Positions 1-7,875 of a stretch of DNA of 44,024 nt are shown piece after piece (positions within the stretch are counted from its first letter, which is position 1; every line of letters begins with the position of its first letter). The notes under the pieces are model-generated. The model ran no database searches and had not been told where the DNA came from. It saw nothing but the letters and a program-made list of their open reading frames with translations. The translations under genes were made by a program, and so were the position numbers. The stretch is from Bacillota bacterium (GTDB lineage Bacteria > Bacillota_I > Bacilli_A > Erysipelotrichales > Erysipelotrichaceae): contig JAHFCO010000010.1 of assembly GCA_023249475.1 (NCBI GenBank), forward strand, positions 1 to 44,024, given 5' to 3'.

Positions 1-125
1 GAAGGGTCTCCGGTCAAAAGCGTATAGGCGATCAATACGATGAACCCCAACCCACCGATCGCAGCGCCTTTTCCTCCGCTTGCGGTACTTACACGACCGC
101 TGCCTGTTCTTCCTTGCGTACGCAT
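1..125 (-). CDS. Putative neutral zinc metallopeptidase, N-terminal fragment (runs off the window)
   Basis: Reading leftward from the ATG at 125-123, 41 codons stay open to the window edge. The visible residues are a short basic Arg/Gly/Ser-rich stretch, then a Gly-rich run and a hydrophobic segment (GLGFIVLIAYTLLTGDP). This matches the usual N-terminus of the YpfJ-type putative neutral zinc metallopeptidases, which begin with a Gly/Arg-rich tail followed by one membrane helix; their HExxH catalytic domain would lie outside the window. A purine-rich Shine-Dalgarno-like stretch (AAAGGATG) sits 5' of the ATG. The family call rests on this N-terminal pattern only and could be wrong; a short membrane-anchored protein of another family is possible. 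Confidence 0.5.
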   Translation of the reverse strand, partial: MRTQGRTGSGRVSTASGGKGAAIGGLGFIVLIAYTLLTGDP

Positions 126-158
126 GTCTTTACATCCTTTCCGTTTCTGCCTATCCAC

Positions 159-164
159 ATTGTA
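159..164 (-). promoter_or_regulatory. Candidate -10 box for the leftward metallopeptidase gene
   Basis: Read on the minus strand this is TACAAT preceded by TGA, an extended -10 (TGnTACAAT), about 34 bases before the ATG at 125. No convincing -35 hexamer was found at 16-18 bases, which extended -10 promoters tolerate. Confidence 0.45.
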
Positions 165-178
165 TCACTACTCTGCTT

Positions 179-208
179 TTTTCAGTGAATTAGTAATTGT
201 GCTATAAT
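179..208 (+). promoter_or_regulatory. Promoter for the rightward baeRF-to-SARP gene run
   Basis: TTTTCA at 179-184 and TATAAT at 203-208, 18 bases apart, with TG one base before the -10 (TGCTATAAT, extended -10). It lies about 55 bases before the start codon at 263 and back to back with the leftward promoter. No other strong promoter was seen before 7.3 kb, so the genes at 263-7279 may be one transcript. Confidence 0.6.
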
Positions 209-262
209 TAAGCCAAAGAATAGGCTAGTAGCGCTTTTGCGAATCGCGGAAGGAGGACGGGT

Positions 263-1387
263 ATGATACCAATCCGTAAAGCAGAAGTCGAAGACTTATT
301 GAAACATGAGCATCGTCCGTGCATCACCTTGGTGGTTTCGCCCGGTGTCAAGGCAGTCGGTTTAGCGACCGGAGTCGCCGCGTATCGCGCATTGGTCAGG
401 GATGCCTTGAAACAATGCGAACGATATCGTTTAGGACAGATCGAAGAAGAAGCGCTGTTTGAGCCCTTGAACGCGCTGGAAAAAGATACGCTCTTCTGGC
501 AGGAACACCAACATTCCGTTTTGATTTATCGCAGCGAGGATCTCTTCAGGGTGGAACACCGCATCGCGCAATGGGAAAGCCGTGCGATCGTCGATGATGT
601 CTTCCATCTACGCCATTTGGTCGCCGATCGGAACCTCGACGTGGACTACCATGTGTTGGTGGTCGCCAAGAATAAAGCCGAACTCTATCACGGAAGCCTG
701 GATGTGTTGGTCCTAGACGACGCCAAGCTTGTCCAATCGAAGAAAGAAATCACGGAAGCTTCCGACAACATGCGGCAGCAGTTCCACAGCGCCGCATCCC
801 CCGCCCACCGGGGATCGGGTTCCAACGCGTTCTATACGGGGGCGGGCGAAGACAACGACGAAGCCCGGCAAGATCAGATCCGGTATCTGAAAGCGCTGGA
901 CGGGGAAGTCGTCGCCGCGTTGGCCGGGTCCAGGGATCCCTTGGTGTTGGTCGGCGTCGAAGAGACGATGGCGCGTTATCGCAAATACTCAGATTATCCG
1001 AACGTGTCGCAGGAAACCCTGCGTTATCAAGAGGAATACAAAGACATCGCGAAACTGCACCGGGATACCTTGGAAGTGATCAAGAAAGAAGTCGGGGATC
1101 CCAAAGCCGAACTCGTGGCCAAGATCGACGAAGAGATCTATCATCCCGACGGGAAGGTCGTCGCGGGGTTGGAGAGCTTATTGGCCCGTGCGGAAGAAGG
1201 CCGGATCCAGAGCGTGATGATCGCGGTGGACCAGGAATCGATCCGCGGCTATTTCGACCCCGTTTTACTGAAGGTCGTCGAAGACGACCAGGGCGAAGAT
1301 CTCGTCGAACGACTGGTTCGCAAAGCATTGGATCAAGGCGCGTCCGTCTATAGCGCCCAGGAGACCCTCGCTTACTTACGATATTAA
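263..1387 (+). CDS. baeRF-type (bacterial archaeo-eukaryotic release-factor-like) protein
   Basis: The 374-residue soluble protein has the pattern of the bacterial proteins related to the archaeal/eukaryotic release factor eRF1 (baeRF families). The N-terminal third has 'CITLVVSPG' and a 'FWQEHQHSVLIYRS' stretch like the typical 'W..q.dGLalf' region. The middle has 'DYHVLVVAKNKAELYHG', like the eRF1 domain-2-like strand that reads out a ligand. The C-terminal part has 'LVLVGVEETMARYRK' and 'GLESLLARAEEGRIQSVMIAVD', like the eRF1 domain-3 fold. No GGQ peptide-release motif is visible. These proteins are thought to act on ribosomes or RNA, but the biochemical role is not settled. The start is supported by AGGAGG seven bases before the ATG. 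It is the first gene of the run leading into the pilus-like genes, with an 18-base gap to the next gene. Confidence 0.7.
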   Translation: MIPIRKAEVEDLLKHEHRPCITLVVSPGVKAVGLATGVAAYRALVRDALKQCERYRLGQIEEEALFEPLNALEKDTLFWQEHQHSVLIYRSEDLFRVEHRIAQWESRAIVDDVFHLRHLVADRNLDVDYHVLVVAKNKAELYHGSLDVLVLDDAKLVQSKKEITEASDNMRQQFHSAASPAHRGSGSNAFYTGAGEDNDEARQDQIRYLKALDGEVVAALAGSRDPLVLVGVEETMARYRKYSDYPNVSQETLRYQEEYKDIAKLHRDTLEVIKKEVGDPKAELVAKIDEEIYHPDGKVVAGLESLLARAEEGRIQSVMIAVDQESIRGYFDPVLLKVVEDDQGEDLVERLVRKALDQGASVYSAQETLAYLRY

Positions 1388-1405
1388 CAGAAACGGATAG
1401 GAAAC

Positions 1406-2326
1406 ATGCGACTGCGAAGAAGAAGGATGTGGATCCAAATCACAATCGGGGTAACGGTCATCGTCATTGCGGTGGCCGTTACGTTGCGTTTTGCCAACCC
1501 GCTGCGCTCCTATCCTTCCAAAGGGAAGCCGTCGCCGAAACCGACGATCCAGGACGTCCGTTTGCCCAGCCAGCCCGGAACCCGGGTCTATGAGAAAAGC
1601 GGCTACAGGATCGACTATAGCCATGCCGACCAAGGCTACATCAGCGTGATCGGACCGCAAGACGACAAAATCAAAAAAGTGCAGGTATTGTTCGACGGGT
1701 TCACCTATACCTATGACTTAGGGTCGGATCGCTATACGATCCTTCCGCTGCAGAAGGGGACGGGGGAGTACACCGTGCGGACGATGAGGAATACGTCGGG
1801 GAACGCCTATACGGTGACGGCGTCCACCGTGATCAGTGCCACCGTGGCGGACGACTTGACGATCTATCTGTATCCCAACCAGATCGTGGATTACGACCTT
1901 CAGACGCTGGCCGTCAATAAATCCTTCGAAATCACCCGGAAGGACGAGTCCGACATCCAACGCGTGCATACGATCTACCGCTATGTCATCGATTTGCTGA
2001 GCTACGACCAAGCCAAGGCGGATCGGGCGAAGGATGTCTTCATGCTTCCGGACCTCGATGAGACCCTGACCAGCAAGAAAGGCATCTGTTTCGACTATGC
2101 GGCGCTTATGACCGCGATGCTGCGGGTCCAAGGGATCCCGACCCGCTTGGTCACGGGGTATACGGACATCGCCTATCATGCCTGGGTCGAGATCTATCTG
2201 GTCGACACGGGCTGGATCAACCCCAAGATCTACTTCGAATCCAAGATCTGGAAACGGGTCGATCCGACCTTCGACGATTCGTTCGGGATTTATTTCGGGG
2301 AGTATCAGACGAAGTATACATACTAG
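1406..2326 (+). CDS. Membrane-anchored transglutaminase-like protein
   Basis: The 306-residue protein starts with basic residues and one membrane helix (about 9-29), so the rest should lie outside the membrane. Residues about 55-170 form a beta-rich region I do not recognise. Residues about 180-300 are a transglutaminase-like (papain-fold) core: Cys228 in KGICFDYAAL, His258 in AYHAWVEIYL and Asp286 in RVDPTFDD give the Cys-His-Asp triad in the right order and spacing. Such proteins cleave or cross-link peptide bonds at the cell surface or in the wall; the substrate here is unknown. It precedes the GspF-like gene by 15 bases, so it may be part of the pilus-like operon, perhaps acting on its surface products. 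That link is inference. Confidence 0.75.
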   Translation: MRLRRRRMWIQITIGVTVIVIAVAVTLRFANPLRSYPSKGKPSPKPTIQDVRLPSQPGTRVYEKSGYRIDYSHADQGYISVIGPQDDKIKKVQVLFDGFTYTYDLGSDRYTILPLQKGTGEYTVRTMRNTSGNAYTVTASTVISATVADDLTIYLYPNQIVDYDLQTLAVNKSFEITRKDESDIQRVHTIYRYVIDLLSYDQAKADRAKDVFMLPDLDETLTSKKGICFDYAALMTAMLRVQGIPTRLVTGYTDIAYHAWVEIYLVDTGWINPKIYFESKIWKRVDPTFDDSFGIYFGEYQTKYTY

Positions 2327-2341
2327 GAGGAGGGAAAAACA

Positions 2342-3373
2342 ATGGCGAAGAACAAGTTCCACAGCGACGAGGCGCTCCAATCCTTTTGTACACAAATCGG
2401 GTTGATCTACGATTCCGGTCTACCGATGGAGGATGGATTGCGCATGTTGGAAGACACGCGCGTCGAAATCGATGTCGATAAACTGGCGCAGAATCTCGGG
2501 AAAGCCGGAAAGCTTTCGTCCGCGATGGCGATGGACCCTGGGTTTCCGCCGGAGTTATTGCATGCGATGGAAGCGGCGGAAACGGTCGGACGCGAAGACA
2601 AAGTCGCCTTCAACCTTGCCAACCACTATAAACGCCAGGCCGAAACGAAACGGTTCCTCAACGACCTTCTCTTCATGCCGGTGTTGCTGCTCTCCGTCCT
2701 GATCGTCGTCATGGGGGTCTTGAGCTATGCGGTGCTCCCCGTCTTCCAGGAAGTCTACGCCAATCTCGGCGGGGTCGACAACGCCTGGACCGACCTGCTC
2801 TTGAACGGGGCGAAACTGGTCTCGGGGGTCGGATTGGGGTTGCTGGTCATCGTATTGGGATGGCTCTTGATCCACAGCGTCCGGTATGGACTCGGGATGG
2901 ACAGCGAAGACTTGACGGAAAAAATGCTGCGCTTCTTTCCCCAAAGCAAACGCCTGGCCGACCTTGCCCGTTTCAGTTTCATCGCCCAAGTCCTGCTTGA
3001 AGGCGGCGTGGAAGCCCGTACCGCCCTCAACCTTTCGATCGCCCAAGTCCCCGAGGGAAGACTCTTGGATTCACTTAAAGACACCGCAACGCAACTGGGT
3101 TCAAACGAGGGTCTCTATGAACTCATCACCCAAGCCCATATCTATCCGCCGTTGATGCAGAAGACGCTCAGTTTGGCGGCACGGGCGGGGAAAGTCGACC
3201 TGATGATGGAAGAAGTCAGCCGTAAAACGCAAGCCGATGCCGAACATAGCCTGGCGAAGACGCTCAACCGGGTCGAACCGATCCTGGTCATCCTCTTAAG
3301 CGCGTTCGTCAGCGCCGTTCTCTTCTCCCTTTTGATCCCGCTCTTGGGCATCATGTCCGTCCTGGGGTCGTAA
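2342..3373 (+). CDS. Type II secretion/type IV pilus inner-membrane platform protein (GspF/PilC family)
   Basis: The 343-residue protein has two T2SSF-type halves. The first (about 10-115) contains the typical 'DSGLPMEDGLRML' and 'AMEAAETVGREDKVAFNLANHYKR' patterns. The second (about 205-310) has 'FIAQVLLEGGVEARTALNLS' and 'LMQKTLSLAARAGKVDLMMEEVS'. Membrane helices lie at roughly 115-140, 155-180 and 310-335. Length fits the family (about 340-400). In pilus and secretion machines this protein is the inner-membrane platform driven by the cytoplasmic ATPase. The start is preceded by AGGAGGAGGG. The small pilin-like genes follow after one base and a PilT-like ATPase closes the set. Family assignment is firm; what the machine builds is not known. 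Confidence 0.85.
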   Translation: MAKNKFHSDEALQSFCTQIGLIYDSGLPMEDGLRMLEDTRVEIDVDKLAQNLGKAGKLSSAMAMDPGFPPELLHAMEAAETVGREDKVAFNLANHYKRQAETKRFLNDLLFMPVLLLSVLIVVMGVLSYAVLPVFQEVYANLGGVDNAWTDLLLNGAKLVSGVGLGLLVIVLGWLLIHSVRYGLGMDSEDLTEKMLRFFPQSKRLADLARFSFIAQVLLEGGVEARTALNLSIAQVPEGRLLDSLKDTATQLGSNEGLYELITQAHIYPPLMQKTLSLAARAGKVDLMMEEVSRKTQADAEHSLAKTLNRVEPILVILLSAFVSAVLFSLLIPLLGIMSVLGS

Positions 3374-3374
3374 A

Positions 3375-3665
3375 ATGAAACGCTTCCTTTGGATCCTGGG
3401 ATTCATCGCGTTGCTCTCGCTCGCGATCCCCGCGGCGGATCACCTTAAACAGGGCAATCTGGAAGAAAGACGGGTACGCACCGAAGAAGCCATCCAGCGT
3501 GCGCTCAACCTTTGCTATGCCCAGGAAGGGTTCTATCCCGCGAAACTTGATTATCTCTTGGACAACTACGGAATCGTCGTCGATTTCGACGACTATAGCG
3601 TCTACTATAAAACGATCGGTTCGAACATCCGTCCGGATGTCACCGTCTTTTTGAAGGGGGACTGA
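3375..3665 (+). CDS. Small pilin-like membrane protein
   Basis: Ninety-six residues: a hydrophobic helix right at the N-terminus (about 4-21), then a short soluble part with 'TEEAIQRALNLCYAQEGFYPAKLDYLL', which resembles the region after the N-terminal helix of type II secretion pseudopilins (the 'Y...G.YP..L..L' pattern). The usual prepilin peptidase site (Gly then Phe-x-x-x-Glu) is missing. It starts one base after the GspF stop and ends one base before the next ATG, so it is tightly coupled to the cluster. A structural subunit role is inferred from context and shape. Confidence 0.6.
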   Translation: MKRFLWILGFIALLSLAIPAADHLKQGNLEERRVRTEEAIQRALNLCYAQEGFYPAKLDYLLDNYGIVVDFDDYSVYYKTIGSNIRPDVTVFLKGD

Positions 3666-3666
3666 G

Positions 3667-4119
3667 ATGAACCGTCATGGCTATCGCAATCTCTTCATGT
3701 TGGTTCTAATCACGCTCTATGTGGCGGGGACGGGGTTCATCGTGCTTTACGGTGCCCGGTTTTATCGCGACATGGTCGCCCGATCCAACGAAAACCTGCA
3801 GATCCGGACCGCGTTCTCCTACTTCAACAACCGTCTGAAACAAAACGACGAACAAGGGAAGATCGAAGTGCGCGACGAATCGATCCTCATCTTCAAACAA
3901 GAGGAGAGTTTCATCCTGGTGTATGAAGAAGACGGATATTTGGTCGAACAGAACTCGCTCACCGATGAAATCATGGTCGGGGCGTCGCAGAAAATCGCAC
4001 GACTGAGCGACATTTCCTTCACGACGGACGGCAATACCCTCACCGTCACCTTCAGCGACGACCAGGGTGAAGAACACTCGATCACCTATACGTTGATGAG
4101 CGAAGGGGTGGTCTCATGA
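3667..4119 (+). CDS. Pilin-like membrane protein, DUF4860-like
   Basis: One hundred and fifty residues with a membrane helix at about 9-28, then a long helix continuing into a beta-rich C-terminal domain ('SFILVYEEDGYLVEQN', 'SDISFTTDGNTLTVTFSDDQGEEHSITYTL'). Clostridial proteins of this shape (DUF4860-like) sit in pilus/secretion gene sets and look like minor pilins. There is a Gly before the helix (residue 5), but the +5 position after it is Phe, not Glu, so standard prepilin processing is doubtful. It overlaps the next gene by four bases. The family match is from memory of the pattern. Confidence 0.55.
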   Translation: MNRHGYRNLFMLVLITLYVAGTGFIVLYGARFYRDMVARSNENLQIRTAFSYFNNRLKQNDEQGKIEVRDESILIFKQEESFILVYEEDGYLVEQNSLTDEIMVGASQKIARLSDISFTTDGNTLTVTFSDDQGEEHSITYTLMSEGVVS

Positions 4120-4541
4120 AACAGAAAAGCCTGTATTCCTTTTTCCTGGAAATCGTCTTCAGTCTGATCCTGCTGACGATCGCGACGATCGTCTCGCTGC
4201 TTTTGTTCGCCAACGCCGCGAAGATCGACCAAGCCAACAACGCAATCACCAAGATCACCAACGAGATGGTGAGATACAGCGAACGGCTTCGTTCAAGCGA
4301 CGATGCCTACCTCCTTTCGTTTTCCCCCGCCCAAAGCAGTGAAAAAGCGTACTTCTTCGGATATGACGCCAACGGGGAACCGGCGAAGGAGAAGGTCGTC
4401 TACCAACTCGCCGTCTACATCCAAAGCGAGAATTTCGGGGATCAGGCGTTAAGGAAATGCCGCTTGGAACTGGTCGACCTACGGGATGGAAGCATCGTGA
4501 CGGGTTGGCATGTCTCGACCTTGACGGAGGTGCAACCATGA
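4116..4541 (+). CDS. Minor-pilin-like membrane protein
   Basis: One hundred and forty-one residues: an N-terminal stretch 'SLYSFFLEIVFSLILLT' that recalls the 'GFTLIEVLFSLIIL' prepilin helix but lacks the Gly at -1, then one membrane helix to about residue 33 and an amphipathic helix. The C-terminal part is beta-rich and ends in 'LELVDLRDGSIVTGWHVSTL'. The ATG overlaps the previous gene by four bases and its own stop overlaps the next ATG (ATGA), so translation of the small subunits is probably coupled. Function as a pseudopilin is inferred from its place between a GspF and a PilT gene. Confidence 0.55.
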   Translation: MKQKSLYSFFLEIVFSLILLTIATIVSLLLFANAAKIDQANNAITKITNEMVRYSERLRSSDDAYLLSFSPAQSSEKAYFFGYDANGEPAKEKVVYQLAVYIQSENFGDQALRKCRLELVDLRDGSIVTGWHVSTLTEVQP

Positions 4542-4999
4542 AATCAAGAAGCGTCACCTTGTTCGGCTTGCCGACCTTATTGACGGTCTTCATCGTCATC
4601 ACCGTTCTCAGTTTCTCCACACTTAGTCTCCTAAGCGCGAACAGCGACCGCAATGCCTTGCGGCGAACGACCGGTCTGATCGCCACCTCGTATGCGATAT
4701 CGACGATGGCGGAGGAAAAACTCGCGTCATTAAGCGCCGAACTGTCCGAAATGATGGAAAATGAGCCGAATATCGACGAAGTGCTACCGTCTTTCTTGAA
4801 CAAACATCCGGAAATCACGTATAATAGTACAATAAGAACACTCGAATACACCCTTGAATTATCGATCCTTCGCTTGGATGTTAAACTCAGGGTAAACGAC
4901 ACCGGCGACAGTCCGCGTCTTACGCGCATCTCATACCGATTGACGACAGAAAACGGACAGGATTATTCCGAAAATGGGGATCCGGTTTGGGGAGGGTGA
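4538..4999 (+). CDS. Pilin-like membrane protein
   Basis: I place the start at the ATG at 4538, not at an in-frame ATG 81 bases upstream, because 4538 forms an ATGA overlap with the preceding stop and has GGAGG at the right distance. The 153-residue product has a membrane helix at about 8-33, then a charged helix and a beta-rich tail ('LEYTLELSILRLDVKLRVND'). No prepilin peptidase motif is visible. The protein is unrecognised at sequence level; its size, single N-terminal helix and position between the other pilin-like genes and the PilT-like ATPase suggest a minor subunit. Confidence 0.55.
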   Translation: MKSRSVTLFGLPTLLTVFIVITVLSFSTLSLLSANSDRNALRRTTGLIATSYAISTMAEEKLASLSAELSEMMENEPNIDEVLPSFLNKHPEITYNSTIRTLEYTLELSILRLDVKLRVNDTGDSPRLTRISYRLTTENGQDYSENGDPVWGG

Positions 5000-5000
5000 C

Positions 5001-6068
5001 ATGAAGATCCAAGAACTAGTGGCGGTCGCGATGGACAATAAGGCTTCGGACATTTTCATCGTCGCCGGCTGTCCGCTCTCCATCAAAGTCAACAATGAAT
5101 TACGACGGGTGAACGACATCAACATGAAACGCGAAGAGACCGAGCAGTTGGTCGATGAAATCTATGCCTTGAGCCTGCACCATACCAAAGCCAACCTGAC
5201 GGTCAAAGGGGACGACGATTTCTCTTTCGCGATCCCCAACGTCGCACGGTTCCGGGTCAACGTCTTCATGCAGCGGGGTTCGATGGCGGCGGTGCTGCGC
5301 ATCGTACGCTTCGACATCCCCTCGGCCAAGGAACTATCGATCCCCGAGGAAATCCTGAAGTTCTCCCGCATCAACAAAGGCTTGGTCATCATCAGCGGTC
5401 CGGCCGGGAGCGGGAAGTCCTCGACGCTGGCGGTCTTGCTGGATGAAATCAACCGCAGCCGCCATGCCCACATCGTGACCTTGGAAGATCCGATCGAATA
5501 CCTCCACCGCCATAACCTGAGCATCGTTTCGCAACGCGAGATCTCCTCGGATTGCGAAAGCACGGCGTCCGCCCTGCGCGCCGCCTTGCGGCAAGCCCCC
5601 GACGTCCTCTTCATCGGGGAAATGCGGGATTTGGAAACGATTTCCCTGGCGATGACCGCGGCCGAAACCGGCCACCTGGTCTTCTCCACATTACATACCC
5701 TGGGTGCCGCCAACACGGTCGACCGCATCGTCGACGTGTTCCCGCCCTTGCAGCAACAACAAGTCCGCGTCCAGTTGTCGATGGTATTACAAGCCGTCAT
5801 CTCCCAACAACTGTTACGCACCAAGGAAGGCAACCTGCTTCCCGTCTTTGAAATCATGACCAACGCCACCGCGATCCGCAACCAGATCCGCGAAGGCAAG
5901 ACCCACCAACTCAACAACACCATCGTCGCCTCCAGCGATGAAGGCATGGTGTCGATGGATAGCATGATCTTGGATTTGGTACGGAAGAACATCGTCGAAG
6001 AAACCGAAGCGCTGTCGCATAGTTTCGATCCTGCGATACTGAAGAAACGCATCAAAGAGATGCGCTAA
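5001..6068 (+). CDS. pilT: PilT-like type IV pilus retraction ATPase
   Basis: The start chosen is the ATG at 5001, immediately after the previous stop and preceded by GGGGAGGGTGAC; an upstream in-frame ATG would overlap the previous gene. The 355-residue protein has the PilT/VirB11-type secretion ATPase layout: N-terminal domain to about residue 115, Walker A GPAGSGKSS at 133-141, Asp box 'VTLEDPIEY', Walker B 'VLFIGEMRD', His box 'TGHLVFSTLHT', and 'AIRNQIREGK', the AIRNLIRE-type motif that marks PilT retraction ATPases. It would hydrolyse ATP at the GspF/PilC platform. No PilB/GspE assembly ATPase is encoded in this window, so either it lies elsewhere or this enzyme works both ways. Confidence 0.85.
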   Translation: MKIQELVAVAMDNKASDIFIVAGCPLSIKVNNELRRVNDINMKREETEQLVDEIYALSLHHTKANLTVKGDDDFSFAIPNVARFRVNVFMQRGSMAAVLRIVRFDIPSAKELSIPEEILKFSRINKGLVIISGPAGSGKSSTLAVLLDEINRSRHAHIVTLEDPIEYLHRHNLSIVSQREISSDCESTASALRAALRQAPDVLFIGEMRDLETISLAMTAAETGHLVFSTLHTLGAANTVDRIVDVFPPLQQQQVRVQLSMVLQAVISQQLLRTKEGNLLPVFEIMTNATAIRNQIREGKTHQLNNTIVASSDEGMVSMDSMILDLVRKNIVEETEALSHSFDPAILKKRIKEMR

Positions 6069-6082
6069 AGGGGGAGTGACTC

Positions 6083-7279
6083 TTGAGCTCGAAAGACCGT
6101 CCATTAATCGTTCGAATGTTTGGCGAACTGGGTTTTTCGTTTGACGTCAAGAAGGTCGACCTCAAAGATAAACTTGGCAAACATTTGATGTTGCTGCTGG
6201 AGTACCTGATCTACCACCGCGACCAGAACGTATCGAAAGAGAAGTTGATCGAAAACCTTTGGAGCGACAGCATGAACCCGGCGAGCGCATTGAAGTTCTC
6301 GATCTTTCGACTACGCCAGTTATTGGACGAGATCGACGAGTTGACCGGGGTGGAATGCATCAAGACCACCAAGAACGGCTATGCCTTCAACCCGGACCTA
6401 CCGCTTTGGGTGGACACCGAAGAAGCCGAAGCCATCTGGAAACAGATCAACGACGAAAACATCACGCGTGCCGAGAAACAGGAACTCCTCAAGAGGATCA
6501 TCGACTTGATCCCCCAACCCTTCCTGAGTTCCAGCACCGCGCAGTTGTGGACCTTGCCGGTCAGGGAATATTTCACCCACATCTACAACCGCAGCGTCCT
6601 CATGTTTTTGGAAGACTTGGAAATCGACCGGAAATTCGACGACGTCATGCAGGTTTCGCAAATGGCCCTGCGCATGGACCCGCTCAACGAAGAGTTCCAC
6701 TACTATTACCTGCTTGCGCTGATCGAGACGAAACAGTACCGTAAAGCGATCGAATACTATGAAGGCATCAACCGCCGTTTCTACAAGGAATACAACGCAC
6801 AGTTGTCCTTGCGCACCAAGTCCCTCTACAACATGATCCTTTCCCGCGAGGAAGTCAGCCATATCGGGATGGGGGAACTGCTGGAAACCCTGCAGGAAAA
6901 CAAGGAAGTCGAAGGTGCGTTCTATTGCGAACACGAAGTCTTCAAACGCATGTATCAAATCGCCTTGCGTACGGAAGAAAGATCCGACGAGAAAAGTTTC
7001 GTCATGTTGCTGGAAGTGAAAACGGACGAAAACGACCTGACCTTGCAGAAAACGATGGAAAGACTACGAGGCATCATCAACCAATCCTTACGCAAAGGGG
7101 ACATCTTCTCGCGGATGAACCCGACGCAGTTCATCTTGCTGCTGCCATGTAAAGTGGAAGAGAACGCGCACACGATCGCCAACCGGATCCGCACCTCCTT
7201 CCACAAGCACAACACCTCGGAAACCATCAAGCTCCACTACCATGTTTCACCGCTTCACAAAGAAGAAAAAACGGCGTAA
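6083..7279 (+). CDS. SARP/BTAD-type transcriptional regulator with a degenerate GGDEF-like tail
   Basis: It starts at a TTG (6083) behind a good GGGGGAG ribosome site, 14 bases after the PilT stop. Of 398 residues, about 8-95 form an OmpR/SARP-like winged helix ('LLEYLIYHRDQNVSKEKLIENLW', 'SALKFSIFRLRQLLDEI', ending in 'NGYAFNP'). Residues about 100-255 form a BTAD-like helical repeat domain ('ALRMDPLNEEFHYYYLLALIETKQYRKAIEYYE'). The C-terminal part (about 275-390) contains 'SLRKGDIFSRMNPTQFILLLP', which has the outline of a GGDEF domain without the GGDEF signature, so it is probably a non-catalytic module. It likely controls the pilus-like genes upstream, or itself; that is inference from position. 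Confidence 0.75.
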   Translation: MSSKDRPLIVRMFGELGFSFDVKKVDLKDKLGKHLMLLLEYLIYHRDQNVSKEKLIENLWSDSMNPASALKFSIFRLRQLLDEIDELTGVECIKTTKNGYAFNPDLPLWVDTEEAEAIWKQINDENITRAEKQELLKRIIDLIPQPFLSSSTAQLWTLPVREYFTHIYNRSVLMFLEDLEIDRKFDDVMQVSQMALRMDPLNEEFHYYYLLALIETKQYRKAIEYYEGINRRFYKEYNAQLSLRTKSLYNMILSREEVSHIGMGELLETLQENKEVEGAFYCEHEVFKRMYQIALRTEERSDEKSFVMLLEVKTDENDLTLQKTMERLRGIINQSLRKGDIFSRMNPTQFILLLPCKVEENAHTIANRIRTSFHKHNTSETIKLHYHVSPLHKEEKTA

Positions 7280-7332
7280 AACACGATAAATAAATCATTT
7301 TCCGAAAGTTATTCCAAATCTAACCGACCACT

Positions 7333-7373
7333 AACCGACGTCCTTGATAATACACTCAAGAAGTCGGTTTTTT
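7333..7373 (+). terminator. Intrinsic terminator after the SARP gene
   Basis: AACCGAC pairs with GTCGGTT, with an inner CTTGA/TCAAG stem, followed by a run of T. It separates the pilus/SARP run from the surface-protein genes. Confidence 0.6.
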
Positions 7374-7395
7374 ATTCTATGAAAGGGGCGGCCTA

Positions 7396-7851
7396 ATGCG
7401 CAAACATCTCGGATTCGTATCGAAAAGCGCGCTGGTCTTCACACTCCCCGCCTTTATGGTTCTCGAGACCAACGGAGTGTGGGTCTGGCTGACCTCGGTG
7501 CTTGGCATCGGCATTCTCTACGCGATCCTCTCACGCCACCGCAAAGAAGTACGGGCGGTCGTGGACAAGGTCGAACGAATGCCTGACGGCACCTACCTCG
7601 TGACCTGGGGTTACCTCAACCCGACGTCCGAACCTGTCCGTGTCCAACACGGGGAAAGTTGCCTGCTGGTCCACAGCGGGACGGCACTCCTCTTGTCCAA
7701 GGACATCCCGATCCACTTCGCCGCCGGGCGTCACCGCAACGTCATTCAAACCGTCGTGAAGGAAGACACCAAGATCGAATGGATCATCGGCAAGCAGCAT
7801 ACATCGGCTCAACCGAGGGAAACTACACCTCGGTTCCAAATGAATACCTAG
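7396..7851 (+). CDS. Small membrane protein with a WGY...GRH domain
   Basis: The 151-residue product has two hydrophobic stretches (about 9-23 and 27-46) followed by SRHRKE, then a domain of about 75 residues: 'GTYLVTWGYLNPTSEPVRV', 'HGESCLLV', 'HFAAGRHRNVIQTVVKEDTKIEWIIG'. The same pattern forms the C-terminus of the giant protein that starts 24 bases downstream ('GTITTTWGYLGPR', 'DESILEV', 'EFDRGRHENIFKTVSDKNAVIRWTI'). In other bacteria a similar WGY.NP / F.PGR.. / .V.W.L module occurs near the C-termini of surface proteins. Basic residues after the helix suggest the domain faces the cytoplasm. Function is unknown; a partner or processing factor of the giant protein is a reasonable guess. 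The ATG is preceded by GAAAGGGGCGGCC. Confidence 0.65.
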   Translation: MRKHLGFVSKSALVFTLPAFMVLETNGVWVWLTSVLGIGILYAILSRHRKEVRAVVDKVERMPDGTYLVTWGYLNPTSEPVRVQHGESCLLVHSGTALLLSKDIPIHFAAGRHRNVIQTVVKEDTKIEWIIGKQHTSAQPRETTPRFQMNT

Positions 7852-7875
7852 TTCAAGTCCTGAAAGGAGAACTGT

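Noticed and set aside
7353-7360. GATAAT-like -10 box before the small WGY-domain gene
   Set aside because: It lies in the loop of a terminator and has no -35 partner at a useful distance.
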